The translations under genes were made by a program, and so were the position numbers. Below, piece by piece: positions 42,542 to 52,135 of a DNA stretch of 64,000 nucleotides (positions are counted from its first letter, which is position 1; every line of letters starts with the position of its first letter). Source of the DNA: Enterobacteriaceae bacterium (GTDB lineage: Bacteria > Pseudomonadota > Gammaproteobacteria > Enterobacterales > Enterobacteriaceae); the NCBI GenBank assembly GCA_902363335.1, contig CABIZV010000001.1, positions 1,054,001 to 1,118,000 of the forward strand, read 5' to 3'. The notes beneath the pieces were generated by a model that was not told where the DNA came from, did not search any database, and saw only the letters and a list, made by a program, of their open reading frames with translations.

Positions 42542-42655
42542 ATGCGTCGCCTGCTCGACTTCCTTATCAATAACATCCGTGAACACCTGATGCTTTACCT
42601 GCTGCTCTCGCTCCTGCTTGCTCTTATCGACGTCGCGTATCTCTATTTCAGCTAA
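42542..42655 (+). CDS. yceO: YceO small membrane protein
   Basis: A 37-residue protein beginning MRRLLDFLINNIREHLMLY and ending ALIDVAYLYFS, with one hydrophobic helix. The block RRLL-x-x-LINNIREHLMLYL matches E. coli YceO, which has a similar context next to solA. The last 4 bases overlap the trhO stop codon on the other strand. Function unknown; in E. coli it is linked to biofilm and acid phenotypes. Confidence 0.75.
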   Translation: MRRLLDFLINNIREHLMLYLLLSLLLALIDVAYLYFS

Positions 42656-43713
42656 TTGCTGCTGTTTTCCGGGTCAGGGATACCCAGTTGCGTATTCAGG
42701 CGGCCACGCGATTTATTGAAGATCTTATTGCCATTTTCACGCCCTGCTCGGCGCAGGCGCTGCTCTTCTTCCGGCAGTTTATGTTCTTCCTGGCAGGCTT
42801 CACTGCAACACCCTTCAAACTTTGCCGCGCAGGCCGGACACTGAATAAACAGCAGGTGACATCCGTCATTGAGGCAGTTGGTATGGCTGTCACACGAGGC
42901 ACCACACTGGTGACAATGGGCAATAACTTCATCTGAAATCCGCTCGCCCATACGTTCGTCAAAGACAAAGTTCTTGCCGATAAAACGCACCGGCAGCCCT
43001 TGTTCACGTGCACGACGCGCGTACTCGATAATACCGCCTTCGATATGCCAGACCTGTTTGAAGCCGTTATGCTTCATAAAGGCGCTGGCTTTTTCACAGC
43101 GAATGCCACCGGTGCAGTACATGACAATTTTTTTATCTTTATTTTCCTGCATCATCTCAACCGCTTTTGGCAGCTGTTCGCGGAAGGTATCCGCAGGAAT
43201 TTCCAACGCATTATCAAAATGGCCGACTTCATATTCATAATGGTTACGCATGTCGATAAACACCGCATCCGGGTCATCGAGCATGGCATTGACTTCAGCC
43301 GCCTTCAGATACTCTCCCACATCGCTGGCATCAAAGGTGGGTTCGTCAATGCCATCCGCCACGATACGGTCGCGAACCTTCATACGCAGCACCCAGAATG
43401 ATTTACCGTCATCATCCAGAGCAATATTGAGACGTAAATTCTTCAATGCCGGATCAAAGCTATCTAAGCACGCGCGCAGCGCATCCACGTTGCTCGCCGG
43501 AACGCTTATCTGCGCATTGATGCCTTCACGCGCAAGGTAGACGCGGCCAAACACATTCAGGGCAGACAACGCGACGTACAGCGCGTCACGGGTCGCTTTT
43601 GGATCGACAATGGTGAAATATTTATAGAATGAGATGGTGGTGCGTGGCTCAGTCTCAGCCAGCATCTGTGCTTTTAGCGTCTCATTCGATATGCGGTTAT
43701 GTAACACTGGCAT
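42652..43713 (-). CDS. trhO: tRNA uridine(34) hydroxylase TrhO
   Basis: Oxygen-dependent enzyme making 5-hydroxyuridine at the wobble position of tRNAs (YceA). It has 353 residues from MPVLHNRISN. The central rhodanese domain has its catalytic cysteine in MYCTGGIRCEKA; the C-terminal cysteine cluster is CHQCGASCDSHTNC. AGGATAAG precedes the chosen ATG. In E. coli yceI and yceJ lie between trhO and yceO; here they are absent. Confidence 0.95.
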   Translation of the reverse strand: MPVLHNRISNETLKAQMLAETEPRTTISFYKYFTIVDPKATRDALYVALSALNVFGRVYLAREGINAQISVPASNVDALRACLDSFDPALKNLRLNIALDDDGKSFWVLRMKVRDRIVADGIDEPTFDASDVGEYLKAAEVNAMLDDPDAVFIDMRNHYEYEVGHFDNALEIPADTFREQLPKAVEMMQENKDKKIVMYCTGGIRCEKASAFMKHNGFKQVWHIEGGIIEYARRAREQGLPVRFIGKNFVFDERMGERISDEVIAHCHQCGASCDSHTNCLNDGCHLLFIQCPACAAKFEGCCSEACQEEHKLPEEEQRLRRAGRENGNKIFNKSRGRLNTQLGIPDPENSSN

Positions 43714-43941
43714 GGTGTTCTTATCCTGCAAAATTTAAATGATGAATTAGGTAATAATCGCCGCGCATGATATAGCAATCACTGTTAATTTACATCCACG
43801 CATTTTGCGCTACATTATCATCATTATTAATCACGTAAGAAAAACAATTGTTTGAATAAGCGTCAGTCGACAGCTGGTCGTTTTGGATGACAGGAAAAAA
43901 GTGCAACAATAGCGTCAGTTGCTCATGACAACAGGAAAGAC

Positions 43942-44862
43942 ATGACCCAGTTACCCAAATTTACCGCCGCCCTCTTGCACCCTCGTTATTGGCCATACTG
44001 GCTAGGCGTTGGCTTGTTGTGGTTGATCGTACAGTTACCGTATCCGGTTCTTTATCGAATGGGAAATAGCCTGGGCAGACTGGCTTTGCGCTTAATGAGG
44101 CGCCGCGCGAAAATTGCATACCGCAACCTTGAGCTTTGTTTCCCGGAAAAGACGGACGAAGAACGCCATCAGATGGTAGTCAAAAACTTTGAGTCCGTAG
44201 GCATGGGCGTCATCGAAACCGGGATGGCCTGGTTTTGGCCGACCCGCCGGATTAATCGCTGGATGGATGCCAGCGGCCTTGAACACATTCGTACCGTTCA
44301 GGATTCCGGGCGAGGCGTGCTGCTTATCGGTATTCATTTTCTGACGCTTGAGATGGGTGCGCGAATGTTCGGCATTCACAATCCAGGGATTGGCGTCTAT
44401 CGTCCAAACGATAACCCGGTTATCGATCTAATGCAGACCTGGGGACGCATGCGTTCCAATAAAGACATGATCGATCGTAAAGATCTCAAAGGGATGGTGC
44501 GCGCGCTTAAAAATGGCGAAATCATCTGGTACGCGCCGGATCACGACTACGGCCCGCGCGCCAGCGTGTTTGCCCCGTTATTTGCCGTTAAAGACGCTGC
44601 GACCACCTCCGGTACGTGGATGCTGGCAAAAATGTCCAAAGCCTGCATAGTGCCGTTCGTGCCGCGTCGTAAGCCAGATGGTAAGGGCTACGAGCTGATC
44701 ATTCTGCCGCCTGAGTGCAATCCACCGCTCGATGATGCTGAAACCACCGCAAAATGGATGAATAAGGTCGTTGAGCAGTGCATCATGATGGCGCCGGAGC
44801 AATATATGTGGCTCCACCGCCGATTCAAAACGCGGCCCGAGGGCGTTCCCTCCCGCTACTAG
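43942..44862 (+). CDS. lpxL: Lipid A biosynthesis lauroyltransferase LpxL
   Basis: Adds laurate to Kdo2-lipid IVA at the inner membrane (HtrB). It has 306 residues with an N-terminal membrane anchor and the HX4E catalytic motif HFLTLE (H132, E137). It is divergent from trhO and followed by a strong hairpin before mdtG. Confidence 0.96.
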   Translation: MTQLPKFTAALLHPRYWPYWLGVGLLWLIVQLPYPVLYRMGNSLGRLALRLMRRRAKIAYRNLELCFPEKTDEERHQMVVKNFESVGMGVIETGMAWFWPTRRINRWMDASGLEHIRTVQDSGRGVLLIGIHFLTLEMGARMFGIHNPGIGVYRPNDNPVIDLMQTWGRMRSNKDMIDRKDLKGMVRALKNGEIIWYAPDHDYGPRASVFAPLFAVKDAATTSGTWMLAKMSKACIVPFVPRRKPDGKGYELIILPPECNPPLDDAETTAKWMNKVVEQCIMMAPEQYMWLHRRFKTRPEGVPSRY

Positions 44863-44868
44863 CCGTCA

Positions 44869-44900
44869 AAAACGCGCAGCCCCGGCTGCGCGTTTTAGCT
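44869..44900 (+). terminator. Intrinsic terminator of lpxL
   Basis: A 13-bp AAAACGCGCAGCC/GGCTGCGCGTTTT stem right after the lpxL stop, with T and A flanks on both sides. Confidence 0.8.
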
Positions 44901-44996
44901 TTAAAAGCTCCCCGCATTGCAACGCTATGAACACGGGTACATAATTAGCAGGCTTATAAATACACCCTTTCGGCGTGATATCGCCTGCGGATCCTT

Positions 44997-46214
44997 ATGC
45001 AACCCTCAGATGTACCCATTAACTGGAAGCGCAATCTCACCGTCGTCTGGCTCGGTTGTTTTCTCACCGGTGCCGCATTCAGCCTGGTAATGCCTTTTCT
45101 CCCGCTCTACGTTGAACAACTCGGCATCACCGGTCATAGCCAGCTCAACATGTGGTCAGGGCTGGTGTTCAGTATTACCTTCCTGTTCTCCGCCATTGCA
45201 TCACCGCTTTGGGGCGGGCTGGCTGACCGTAAAGGCCGAAAAATTATGCTGCTGCGTTCGGCGCTGGGCATGGCAATCGTGATGCTGCTGATGGGGTTGG
45301 CGCAAAATATCTGGCAATTTTTGATCCTGCGCGCCTTGCTCGGCCTGCTGGGCGGTTTCATTCCCAATGCGAATGCGTTGATAGCGACCCAAATCCCTCG
45401 CCATAAAAGCGGTTGGGCGCTGGGGACACTGTCTACCGGTGCCGTCAGCGGCGCACTGCTGGGGCCGCTAGCGGGCGGTTTTCTGGCGGATAACTACGGC
45501 CTGCGCCCCGTGTTCTTTATGACTGCCGCCGTGCTGTTTATCTGCTTTATTCTGACGCTGTGCTTTATCAAAGAGCAGTTCACCCCGGTGTCGAAAAAAG
45601 AGATGCTCCATGTCAAAGAAGTCTTCGGCTCGCTGAAGAATCGTGAACTGGTGCTTAGCCTGTTTGTGACCACCCTGATTATTCAGGTGGCAACAGGTTC
45701 AATTGCGCCGATTCTGACGCTATACGTGCGCGACCTCACGGGGAATATCAGCAACATTGCGTTTATCAGCGGCATGATAGCCTCAGTGCCCGGCGTCGCT
45801 GCCCTACTTTGCGCGCCGCGACTGGGAAAATTAGGTGACCGTATTGGCCCGGAGAAGATCCTGATTGTGGCATTAGTGGTATCAGTATTGCTGCTTCTGC
45901 CTATGTCGTTTGTTCAGACACCGTGGCAGTTGGGTATTTTACGCTTCCTGCTGGGTGCCGCCGATGGCGCGCTCTTACCCGCCGTGCAGACATTGCTGGT
46001 GTACAACTCCAGCAATCAGATTGCCGGACGAATCTTTAGCTATAACCAATCATTCCGCGATATCGGTAACGTCACCGGGCCGCTGATTGGTGCCGCAGTG
46101 TCCGCACAATATGGCTTCAGGGCGGTATTTTGCGTTACCGCGCTGGTGGTGCTGATTAACGCGATTTACACCGGATATAGCCTACGCCGCCGCTCTTCCC
46201 CCGCTCACTCTTAA
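44997..46214 (+). CDS. mdtG: MFS multidrug efflux transporter MdtG
   Basis: Inner-membrane DHA1 exporter of 405 residues (E. coli 408), associated in E. coli with fosfomycin and deoxycholate resistance. About 12 membrane segments; motif A is GGLADRKGRKIML, and the second-half repeat is RLGKLGDRIGPEKILI. It begins MQPSDVPINWKRNL. The E. coli gene belongs to the MarA/SoxS/Rob regulon; a marbox was not confirmed here. Confidence 0.94.
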   Translation: MQPSDVPINWKRNLTVVWLGCFLTGAAFSLVMPFLPLYVEQLGITGHSQLNMWSGLVFSITFLFSAIASPLWGGLADRKGRKIMLLRSALGMAIVMLLMGLAQNIWQFLILRALLGLLGGFIPNANALIATQIPRHKSGWALGTLSTGAVSGALLGPLAGGFLADNYGLRPVFFMTAAVLFICFILTLCFIKEQFTPVSKKEMLHVKEVFGSLKNRELVLSLFVTTLIIQVATGSIAPILTLYVRDLTGNISNIAFISGMIASVPGVAALLCAPRLGKLGDRIGPEKILIVALVVSVLLLLPMSFVQTPWQLGILRFLLGAADGALLPAVQTLLVYNSSNQIAGRIFSYNQSFRDIGNVTGPLIGAAVSAQYGFRAVFCVTALVVLINAIYTGYSLRRRSSPAHS

Positions 46215-46318
46215 TACATTCGCCCGGTCGTTTACATAAATTAAATGCGCCGGGCGTGTGCAACTAAAAACTTAAGCTATTATTTCCCTGAATACCCATC
46301 AAATTGCAGGGAGTTGAG

Positions 46319-46693
46319 ATGACTTTATACGCCACACTCGAAGAAGCTATTGATGCGGCACGTGAAACGTTCCTCGCCGATAATCCAGGCCTTGAGGAAG
46401 GTGATGCGAACGTTCAGCAATTCAATATGCAGAAGTACGTTCAGCAAGACGGCGACATTATGTGGCAGGTCGAGTTCTTCGCTGACGATGATGAACAAGG
46501 GGAATGTCTGCCGATGCTTAGCGGCGAGGCAGCGCAGAGCGTATTTGACGGCGATTTCGATGAAGTCGAGCTACGTCAGGAGTGGGTTGAAGAAAATACG
46601 CTGCATGAATGGGATGAAGGCGAGTATCAGCTCGAACCCTCACTGGATACTGAGGAGGGCGAGGCCGCGGCTGATGAGTGGGATGAGCGCTAG
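46319..46693 (+). CDS. msyB: Acidic protein MsyB
   Basis: Very acidic soluble protein of 124 residues, the E. coli length, from MTLYATLEEAID with GGGAGTTGAG upstream; a start 15 nt earlier is in frame but lacks a ribosome site. E. coli msyB suppresses secY and secA defects in multicopy. It is rich in Asp and Glu throughout (ADEWDER at the end). It abuts the yceK stop on the other strand. Confidence 0.94.
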   Translation: MTLYATLEEAIDAARETFLADNPGLEEGDANVQQFNMQKYVQQDGDIMWQVEFFADDDEQGECLPMLSGEAAQSVFDGDFDEVELRQEWVEENTLHEWDEGEYQLEPSLDTEEGEAAADEWDER

Positions 46694-46924
46694 TTACTCG
46701 TAGGGGCCGTGGCTGGCGTCAATGGGTAACAGCAGGGTATCAAAGACCAGCGAGAATGGCAGATCGAGAATAGTCACGTAACGCCAGGCTGAGTCGCGCA
46801 GATCCCATTGAACGCCGGGATAATACTGGTTCCCATGACCTTGCCCGGGAATAGTACGGCTGATAATACTGCCGCATCCGCTGAGCATTATCGCCATAGC
46901 AGAGACCAGGATAATTCGTATCAC
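46694..46924 (-). CDS. yceK: YceK outer-membrane lipoprotein
   Basis: Small DUF1375 lipoprotein with lipobox LSGC followed by GSIISRTIPGQGHGNQ, a sequence almost identical to E. coli YceK (75 residues). The GTG at 46924 is preferred (76 residues) because GAGGAA lies 8-9 nt upstream; an ATG at 46939 would add five charged residues but would itself overlap that ribosome site. Function unknown. Confidence 0.85.
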   Translation of the reverse strand: MIRIILVSAMAIMLSGCGSIISRTIPGQGHGNQYYPGVQWDLRDSAWRYVTILDLPFSLVFDTLLLPIDASHGPYE

Positions 46925-46950
46925 GTCGTCATTCCTCATTAAACAGGCAA

Positions 46951-46981
46951 AAAAATACCGGCACAGTATGCCGGTATTTTC
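46951..46981 (-). terminator. Terminator between the BIME array and yceK
   Basis: AAAATACCGGCA/TGCCGGTATTTT stem with a 5-nt loop. On the minus strand it is followed by Ts; it probably ends the opgGH transcript after the repeat array and insulates yceK. Confidence 0.8.
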
Positions 46982-47004
46982 TTTCGGTGAATATGTCTTC
47001 CGTG

Positions 47005-47800
47005 TATTCCCGGAGTTGGCATAAACGCCTTCTCCGGGCTACCGTCGGGTGTAGGCCTGATAAGCAGCGCGCCATCAGGCATAACTCTGCAGATTGCCGG
47101 ATGGCGGCTTTGCCTTATCCGGCCTACATGTTGCGTCTCCCACGAGTCAGCGTAACAACCCCGCCCGGGCTACCGTAGGCCTGATAAGCAGCGCGCCATC
47201 AGGCATAACTCCGCAGACTGCCGGATGGCGGCTTTGCCTTATCCGGCCTACATGTTGCGTCCCCACGAGTCAGCGTGACCACCCGCCCGGGCTACCGTCG
47301 GGTGTAGGCCTGATAAGCAGCGCGCCATCAGGCATAACTCCGCAGACTGCCGGATGGCGGCTTTGCCTTATCCGGCCTACATGTTGCGTCCCCACGAGTC
47401 AGCGTAACCACCCGCCCGGGCTACCATCGGGCGTAGGCCTGATAAGCAGCGCGCCATCAGGCATAACTCTGCAGATTGCCGGATGGCGGCTTTGCCTTAT
47501 CCGGCCTACATGTTGCGTCCCCACGAGTCAGCGTAACCACCCGCCCGGGGTACCGTCGGGCGTAGGCCTGATAAGCAGCGCGCCATCAGGAATAACTCAG
47601 CAGACTGCCGGATGGCGGCTTTGCCTTATCCGGCCTACATGTTGCGTCTCCCACGAGTCAGCGTAACAACCCCGCCCGGGCTACCGTAGGCCTGATAAGC
47701 AGCGCGCCATCAGGCATAACTCCGCAGAGTGCCGGATGGCGGCTTTGCCTTATCCGGCCTACATGTTGCGTCCCTTGCCCGGGCTACGGGTCAGAAGACT
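47005..47800. repeat. Six-copy tandem BIME array downstream of opgH
   Basis: Six tandem units start with GTAGGCCTGATAAGCAGC at 47051, 47175, 47304, 47433, 47562 and 47686, with periods of 124, 129, 129, 129 and 124 bp. Each holds a GCCATCAGGC-type REP, then an inverted GCCGGATGGCGGCTTTGCC REP, then a CACGAGTCAGCGTAAC spacer with a CCCGGGCTACC element. Copies are nearly identical. This fills the roughly 830-nt gap between opgH and yceK; the open frames within it are repeat artefacts. Confidence 0.95.
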
Positions 47801-47807
47801 ATCACCC

Positions 47808-50336
47808 TTATTTCGTTTTTAACGCCAACGGGTTGAGCTTCAGCTTGCTGTACTCGCCAACCCACGACGTGTATTTCTCAGGAGAAGCCCAGACGCGATA
47901 GTGCAAACGCGCCAGCGTCACCGGGTCGCTCAGCAGTACCAGACGGCGGTCGCGGTTGAGTTTTTCCGGCGTTTCGTTCAGTGCCTGCTCAACGTGGCGA
48001 TCGCGAGCAATCTCCAGTACATGGCTTGCGCGGTGACGCGCAGTCGCCATGGCTGTTGCCAGCGCATTAAACGACGGGTTAAACACCGCATGCATAAAGC
48101 CATCGTCCAGAATACGTTCACGGTTGAGCTTCAGATATTCTTCGGTATCGGCAAGCACTTTCGGCGTACTGTACTCTTCTGGAATTAAGAACAACTTCCA
48201 GCGCTTGGTGCGCAGCCCGTTGGTTGCCCGGCTGGAGACTACCGACACAAACGGCGACAGAATCAGCGAGAAAACAATTGGCGACAGCCAGAACAGGAAG
48301 CGCAGATCCAGCCACGCCATGCCAACGGCCCATACCAGACCCAGCAGCATCTGCGAACCATGGCGCATAAAGGCTTCACCCCACGGCGTCGAGTCATCGT
48401 CACGCTGCGGTGAGTTCCAGACCACTTCCCAACCGAGGAACGCGCTGACCACAAACACGGTGTGGAACAACATACGTACCGGCGCCAGCAGCACTGAGAA
48501 CAGCACTTCCAGCAGCAGGGAAATCGTCACGCGAATAAACCCGCCGTACTCTTTGGAACCTTTGCACCACACCAGAATAATGCTCAGCAGTTTCGGTAAG
48601 AACAGCAGCACCATGGTTGAGGCAAACAGCGCAATCGCCAGTTCAGGACGCCACTGCGGCCACACCGGGAACAGCTGGCGCGGTTGCAGGAAGTACTGAG
48701 GCTCAGTCAGCGCATGGACGACCTGTAGCGCCGTTGACAGGGCCAGGAACATAAACCACAGCGGCGCCGAGAGGTAAGACATCACGCCGGTCAGGAACAC
48801 CGCGCGGTGTACCGGGTGCATCCCTTTAACCAGAAACAGGCGGAAGTTCATCAGGTTACCCTGACACCAGCGACGGTCACGCTTAAGCTCATCCAGCAGG
48901 TTCGGTGGCAGCTCTTCATAAGAGCCCGGCAAATCGTAGGCAATCCACACGCCCCACCCTGCACGGCGCATCAGCGCAGCTTCTACGAAGTCATGCGACA
49001 AAATAGACCCGGCAAAGTTACCGTCACCCGGCAGCGGTGCCAGCGCACAGTGCTCAATGAACGGCTTCACGCGGATAATGGCGTTGTGACCCCAGTAATG
49101 CGATTCACCCAGCTGCCAGAAGTGCAGACCCGCGGTAAACAACGGCCCGTAGACGCGCGTTGCAAACTGCTGGCAGCGTGCATACAGCGTGTCCATGCCA
49201 GAGGCGCGTGGCGATGACTGGATGATCCCCGCATTCGGGTTCGCGTCCATCAGACGCACCAGGTTGGTCAGGCACTCGCCGGACATCACCGAGTCAGCGT
49301 CCAGCACCACCATGTAGCTATACTGGTTGCCCCAGCGACGGCAGAAGTCATCGATGTTGCCACTTTTACGTTTCACGCGACGACGGCGACGACGATAGAA
49401 GATCTGCCCTTCCCCCTGCACCTCAGCGATAAGCTCCATCCAGGCCTTTTGTTCTGCCACGCAGATGTCCGGGTTGTAGCTGTCGCTTAAGATATAGACG
49501 TCAAAGTGCTTCTCTTGCCCTGTGGCCTTAACGGATTCCCAGGTCGCACGCAGACCCGCGAATACGCGGGAAACGTCCTCATTACAGATAGGCATTATCA
49601 ACGCCGTCCGGTGTTCCGGGTTCAGCGGCTCATCGCCTACCGTCGAGGCAGAAATACTGTATTTATCGCGCCCGATAAGCAGCTGCAGGAAGCCCATTAA
49701 CGCGGTCCAGAAACCGGCAGAGACCCAGCAGAACAGCACGGCGAACAGGATGAGGATCCCGGTTTGCAGCAAATAAGGCAGCAGCTGCATAAAGGAAACC
49801 CAGACGTTCTGCCCAATCATATCGGCAGGATTTATCAGCGCCCATCCTTGATACGGAAGAATGGTCTTCATGTACCATGTGGCGACCACGGTCTGAGCCA
49901 GCGTCAGGATAAGCAGCGTGTAGCGGCGTAAAGACCCCACCGTACGCCATTTAGCCTCGTGCTCCTGCTCTTCTTTAGTCAGGCGGGAGAGATAGCGCGG
50001 CGTGACATCACGGCCACGAAGGCGATCCCAAAAACGCCCCACCGGGTTTGTCCGCCACGGGTCAGGGAACATAGAAGAACGCGTTGCCTTTGGCATCGCC
50101 TTGAGCTGGGTACGTCCTTCATCGTCTTTGGTCAGCTGATCGCCCGCCAGAGAGTCGGGCCAGCTCTGTTCGAGCCGGGCCTTAACGGACGCCAGGGGCG
50201 TGTCATCATCACGAGAAAAAGTCTGATGTTCATCATCCAGCGCTTCATGAACAGCACGAATACTCGTGCTGGGAAGCGCGGCTTTTTCAGTCTCATTCAG
50301 CGACAGTGCATCGATGTACTTCGTTGTGTTATTCAT
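47808..50336 (-). CDS. opgH: Glucan biosynthesis glucosyltransferase OpgH
   Basis: Inner-membrane GT2-family enzyme that polymerises beta-1,2-glucan from UDP-glucose for osmoregulated periplasmic glucans; in E. coli it also inhibits FtsZ in a UDP-glucose-dependent way. It has 842 residues from MNNTTKYIDAL (E. coli 847). The cytoplasmic catalytic loop has MVVLDADSVMSG and RDRRWCQGNLMNF (the QxxRW-like region), flanked by about eight membrane helices. It overlaps the end of opgG by 8 nt, so translation is coupled. Confidence 0.97.
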   Translation of the reverse strand: MNNTTKYIDALSLNETEKAALPSTSIRAVHEALDDEHQTFSRDDDTPLASVKARLEQSWPDSLAGDQLTKDDEGRTQLKAMPKATRSSMFPDPWRTNPVGRFWDRLRGRDVTPRYLSRLTKEEQEHEAKWRTVGSLRRYTLLILTLAQTVVATWYMKTILPYQGWALINPADMIGQNVWVSFMQLLPYLLQTGILILFAVLFCWVSAGFWTALMGFLQLLIGRDKYSISASTVGDEPLNPEHRTALIMPICNEDVSRVFAGLRATWESVKATGQEKHFDVYILSDSYNPDICVAEQKAWMELIAEVQGEGQIFYRRRRRRVKRKSGNIDDFCRRWGNQYSYMVVLDADSVMSGECLTNLVRLMDANPNAGIIQSSPRASGMDTLYARCQQFATRVYGPLFTAGLHFWQLGESHYWGHNAIIRVKPFIEHCALAPLPGDGNFAGSILSHDFVEAALMRRAGWGVWIAYDLPGSYEELPPNLLDELKRDRRWCQGNLMNFRLFLVKGMHPVHRAVFLTGVMSYLSAPLWFMFLALSTALQVVHALTEPQYFLQPRQLFPVWPQWRPELAIALFASTMVLLFLPKLLSIILVWCKGSKEYGGFIRVTISLLLEVLFSVLLAPVRMLFHTVFVVSAFLGWEVVWNSPQRDDDSTPWGEAFMRHGSQMLLGLVWAVGMAWLDLRFLFWLSPIVFSLILSPFVSVVSSRATNGLRTKRWKLFLIPEEYSTPKVLADTEEYLKLNRERILDDGFMHAVFNPSFNALATAMATARHRASHVLEIARDRHVEQALNETPEKLNRDRRLVLLSDPVTLARLHYRVWASPEKYTSWVGEYSKLKLNPLALKTK

Positions 50337-51882
50337 TTGCAGGCAGCTGATAGCTCCAGGTTTCACTCAGCGGCTGATCGGCGTTGACCAGTGCGGCGCG
50401 CATTTCAGTGGTTTTCTTCGGATCTTTCACTTTTACCCGCAGCGTTAAGCGCCAACCCTTAGTCACCGGGTTGTAGCGAACGCTGTTTTCAACGATTTCT
50501 CCGTTGTCGCCAATGCTGGCCTGCGCCGTTACCGGCGTATCCTGCGGCATTTTGCGCATGTCTGCGCCGGTGAAATCGACCACGAAGGCCACCGTACCAT
50601 CTGGCTGACGAATCAGATTAGACTGTTTCACATCGCCCGTTGAACGACGAGTCTGCATCACATACGCGCTGTCGGCGTCATGCAGTTTTTCTTCGTCACG
50701 GGTAAAGGTGATGGTGTACTTGTAGTTCATCTCTTTACCGGCTTCCGGCAGCTTGTCCGGCGTCCAGTAAGCGACGATGTTATCGTTGGTTTCGTCGTTA
50801 GTTGGAATTTCGACCAGCTCAACGGTTCCTTTGCCCCAGTCACCTTTCGGCGTGATCCAGGCACTTGGACGCAGATCATAGCGGTCGTCAAGATCTTCAA
50901 AGTGTGAGAACTGACGGCCACGTTGCAGCAAACCAAAGCCCTGAGGGTTTTCAGTCGCAAAGCTGCTCACGGCGAGGTGTTTAGGGTTGTTCAGCGGACG
51001 CCAAATCCATTCATCGTTACCCGCATGAATCGACAGGCCGTTTGAGTCGTGCAGCTCTGGACGATAGTTCGTCGCCGGAGACGGCTGGTTTGGACCAAAC
51101 AGGAACATACTGGTTAATGGTGCTACGCCCAGCTTGCCGACTTTATCGCGCAGATAAATTTTGGTCTGCACGTCAACCACGGTATCGCGCCCCGGCATGA
51201 CGACGAAGCGGTAAGCACCAGTTGCGCGCGGGGAATCCAGAAGCGCATAAATCGTCAGGCGTTTATCGTTAGCTTTAGGACGCTCAATCCAGTATTCACG
51301 GAAGCGAGGGAACTCTTCACCGGACGGTAAAGCGGTATCAATCGCCAGGCCACGCGCGGACAGACCATATACCTGGCCCTGACCCAGTACGCGGAAATAA
51401 CTGGCGCCAAGCATACTGACGATTTCGTCGTTTTTATCTTTGCTGTTGACAGGGTAAAGCACTTTAAACCCGGCAAAACCGAGGTCTTTTACAGTGTCTT
51501 TATCGTGCTGAACATCACCAAAAGTAAAATAGTCCGGGCTGTATTTAATTTTACGCACGGAGGTTGCCGTGACTTCATTAATAGTCACCGGCGTGTCGAA
51601 GTACATACCCTGATGGTAGAATTCGAGCTTAAATGGGGTCTTTATTTTGCTCCAGTAAGCCTTATCGTGGTTGAACTGGATTTGCTGGTAGTCCGCATAT
51701 TTCATATCGCGGAACACGGATGGCAGGTTGCTTTTCGGCGCTTCGTAGCTTTTATCCGCCAGCGACTTAGCCTGCTTCGCAACGTCATCAATAGTGAATG
51801 CCCATGCAGATGAAGTACACAGGGACAACATTACGGCTACGCCTAACCAGCGCAGTTTCATCATCTGTGGTGTATGTTTCAT
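50329..51882 (-). CDS. opgG: Glucan biosynthesis protein OpgG
   Basis: Periplasmic protein needed to make the branched glucan backbone. The signal peptide ends TSSAWA before FTIDDVAKQ, followed by a carbohydrate-binding beta-sandwich and an Ig-like domain. Two starts are plausible: MKHTPQMM at 51882, with GGGGAAG 11 nt upstream, used here; and MMKLRW at 51864, giving 511 residues like the reference E. coli annotation. It heads opgGH and is divergent from opgC. Confidence 0.95.
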   Translation of the reverse strand: MKHTPQMMKLRWLGVAVMLSLCTSSAWAFTIDDVAKQAKSLADKSYEAPKSNLPSVFRDMKYADYQQIQFNHDKAYWSKIKTPFKLEFYHQGMYFDTPVTINEVTATSVRKIKYSPDYFTFGDVQHDKDTVKDLGFAGFKVLYPVNSKDKNDEIVSMLGASYFRVLGQGQVYGLSARGLAIDTALPSGEEFPRFREYWIERPKANDKRLTIYALLDSPRATGAYRFVVMPGRDTVVDVQTKIYLRDKVGKLGVAPLTSMFLFGPNQPSPATNYRPELHDSNGLSIHAGNDEWIWRPLNNPKHLAVSSFATENPQGFGLLQRGRQFSHFEDLDDRYDLRPSAWITPKGDWGKGTVELVEIPTNDETNDNIVAYWTPDKLPEAGKEMNYKYTITFTRDEEKLHDADSAYVMQTRRSTGDVKQSNLIRQPDGTVAFVVDFTGADMRKMPQDTPVTAQASIGDNGEIVENSVRYNPVTKGWRLTLRVKVKDPKKTTEMRAALVNADQPLSETWSYQLPANE

Positions 51883-52135
51883 ATAACTAAGCACTTCCCC
51901 CTTTGTGTGCTTAAATCGATCCGATCCATTTTACTGGAAATTCAAGCAATCCGACAACATAATCCCCATATTGTTCAGTGCAGTGGCTTATGGAGTAAGC
52001 AACCGTCACCGCGCTTTGCACTTTGCGTGCTTATCCTGGAGACAGGTAACCAGAGTTCGTGTAGGGTTGCCAACGAATGTAATCTTTATCGTCTGGCTAC
52101 GTAAGGCGATTAGTCTGAGAATCTTAGCTAACCCT

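Noticed and set aside
47094..47666. A 190-codon frame with a repeated SAPSGITPQTAGWRLCLIRP block
   Set aside because: It is the translation of the BIME array, with repeats at the same period and no ribosome site.
47005..47800. Possible CRISPR or integron array
   Set aside because: The repeats contain standard REP palindromes and the intervening sequence is itself repeated; no unique spacers or integrase.
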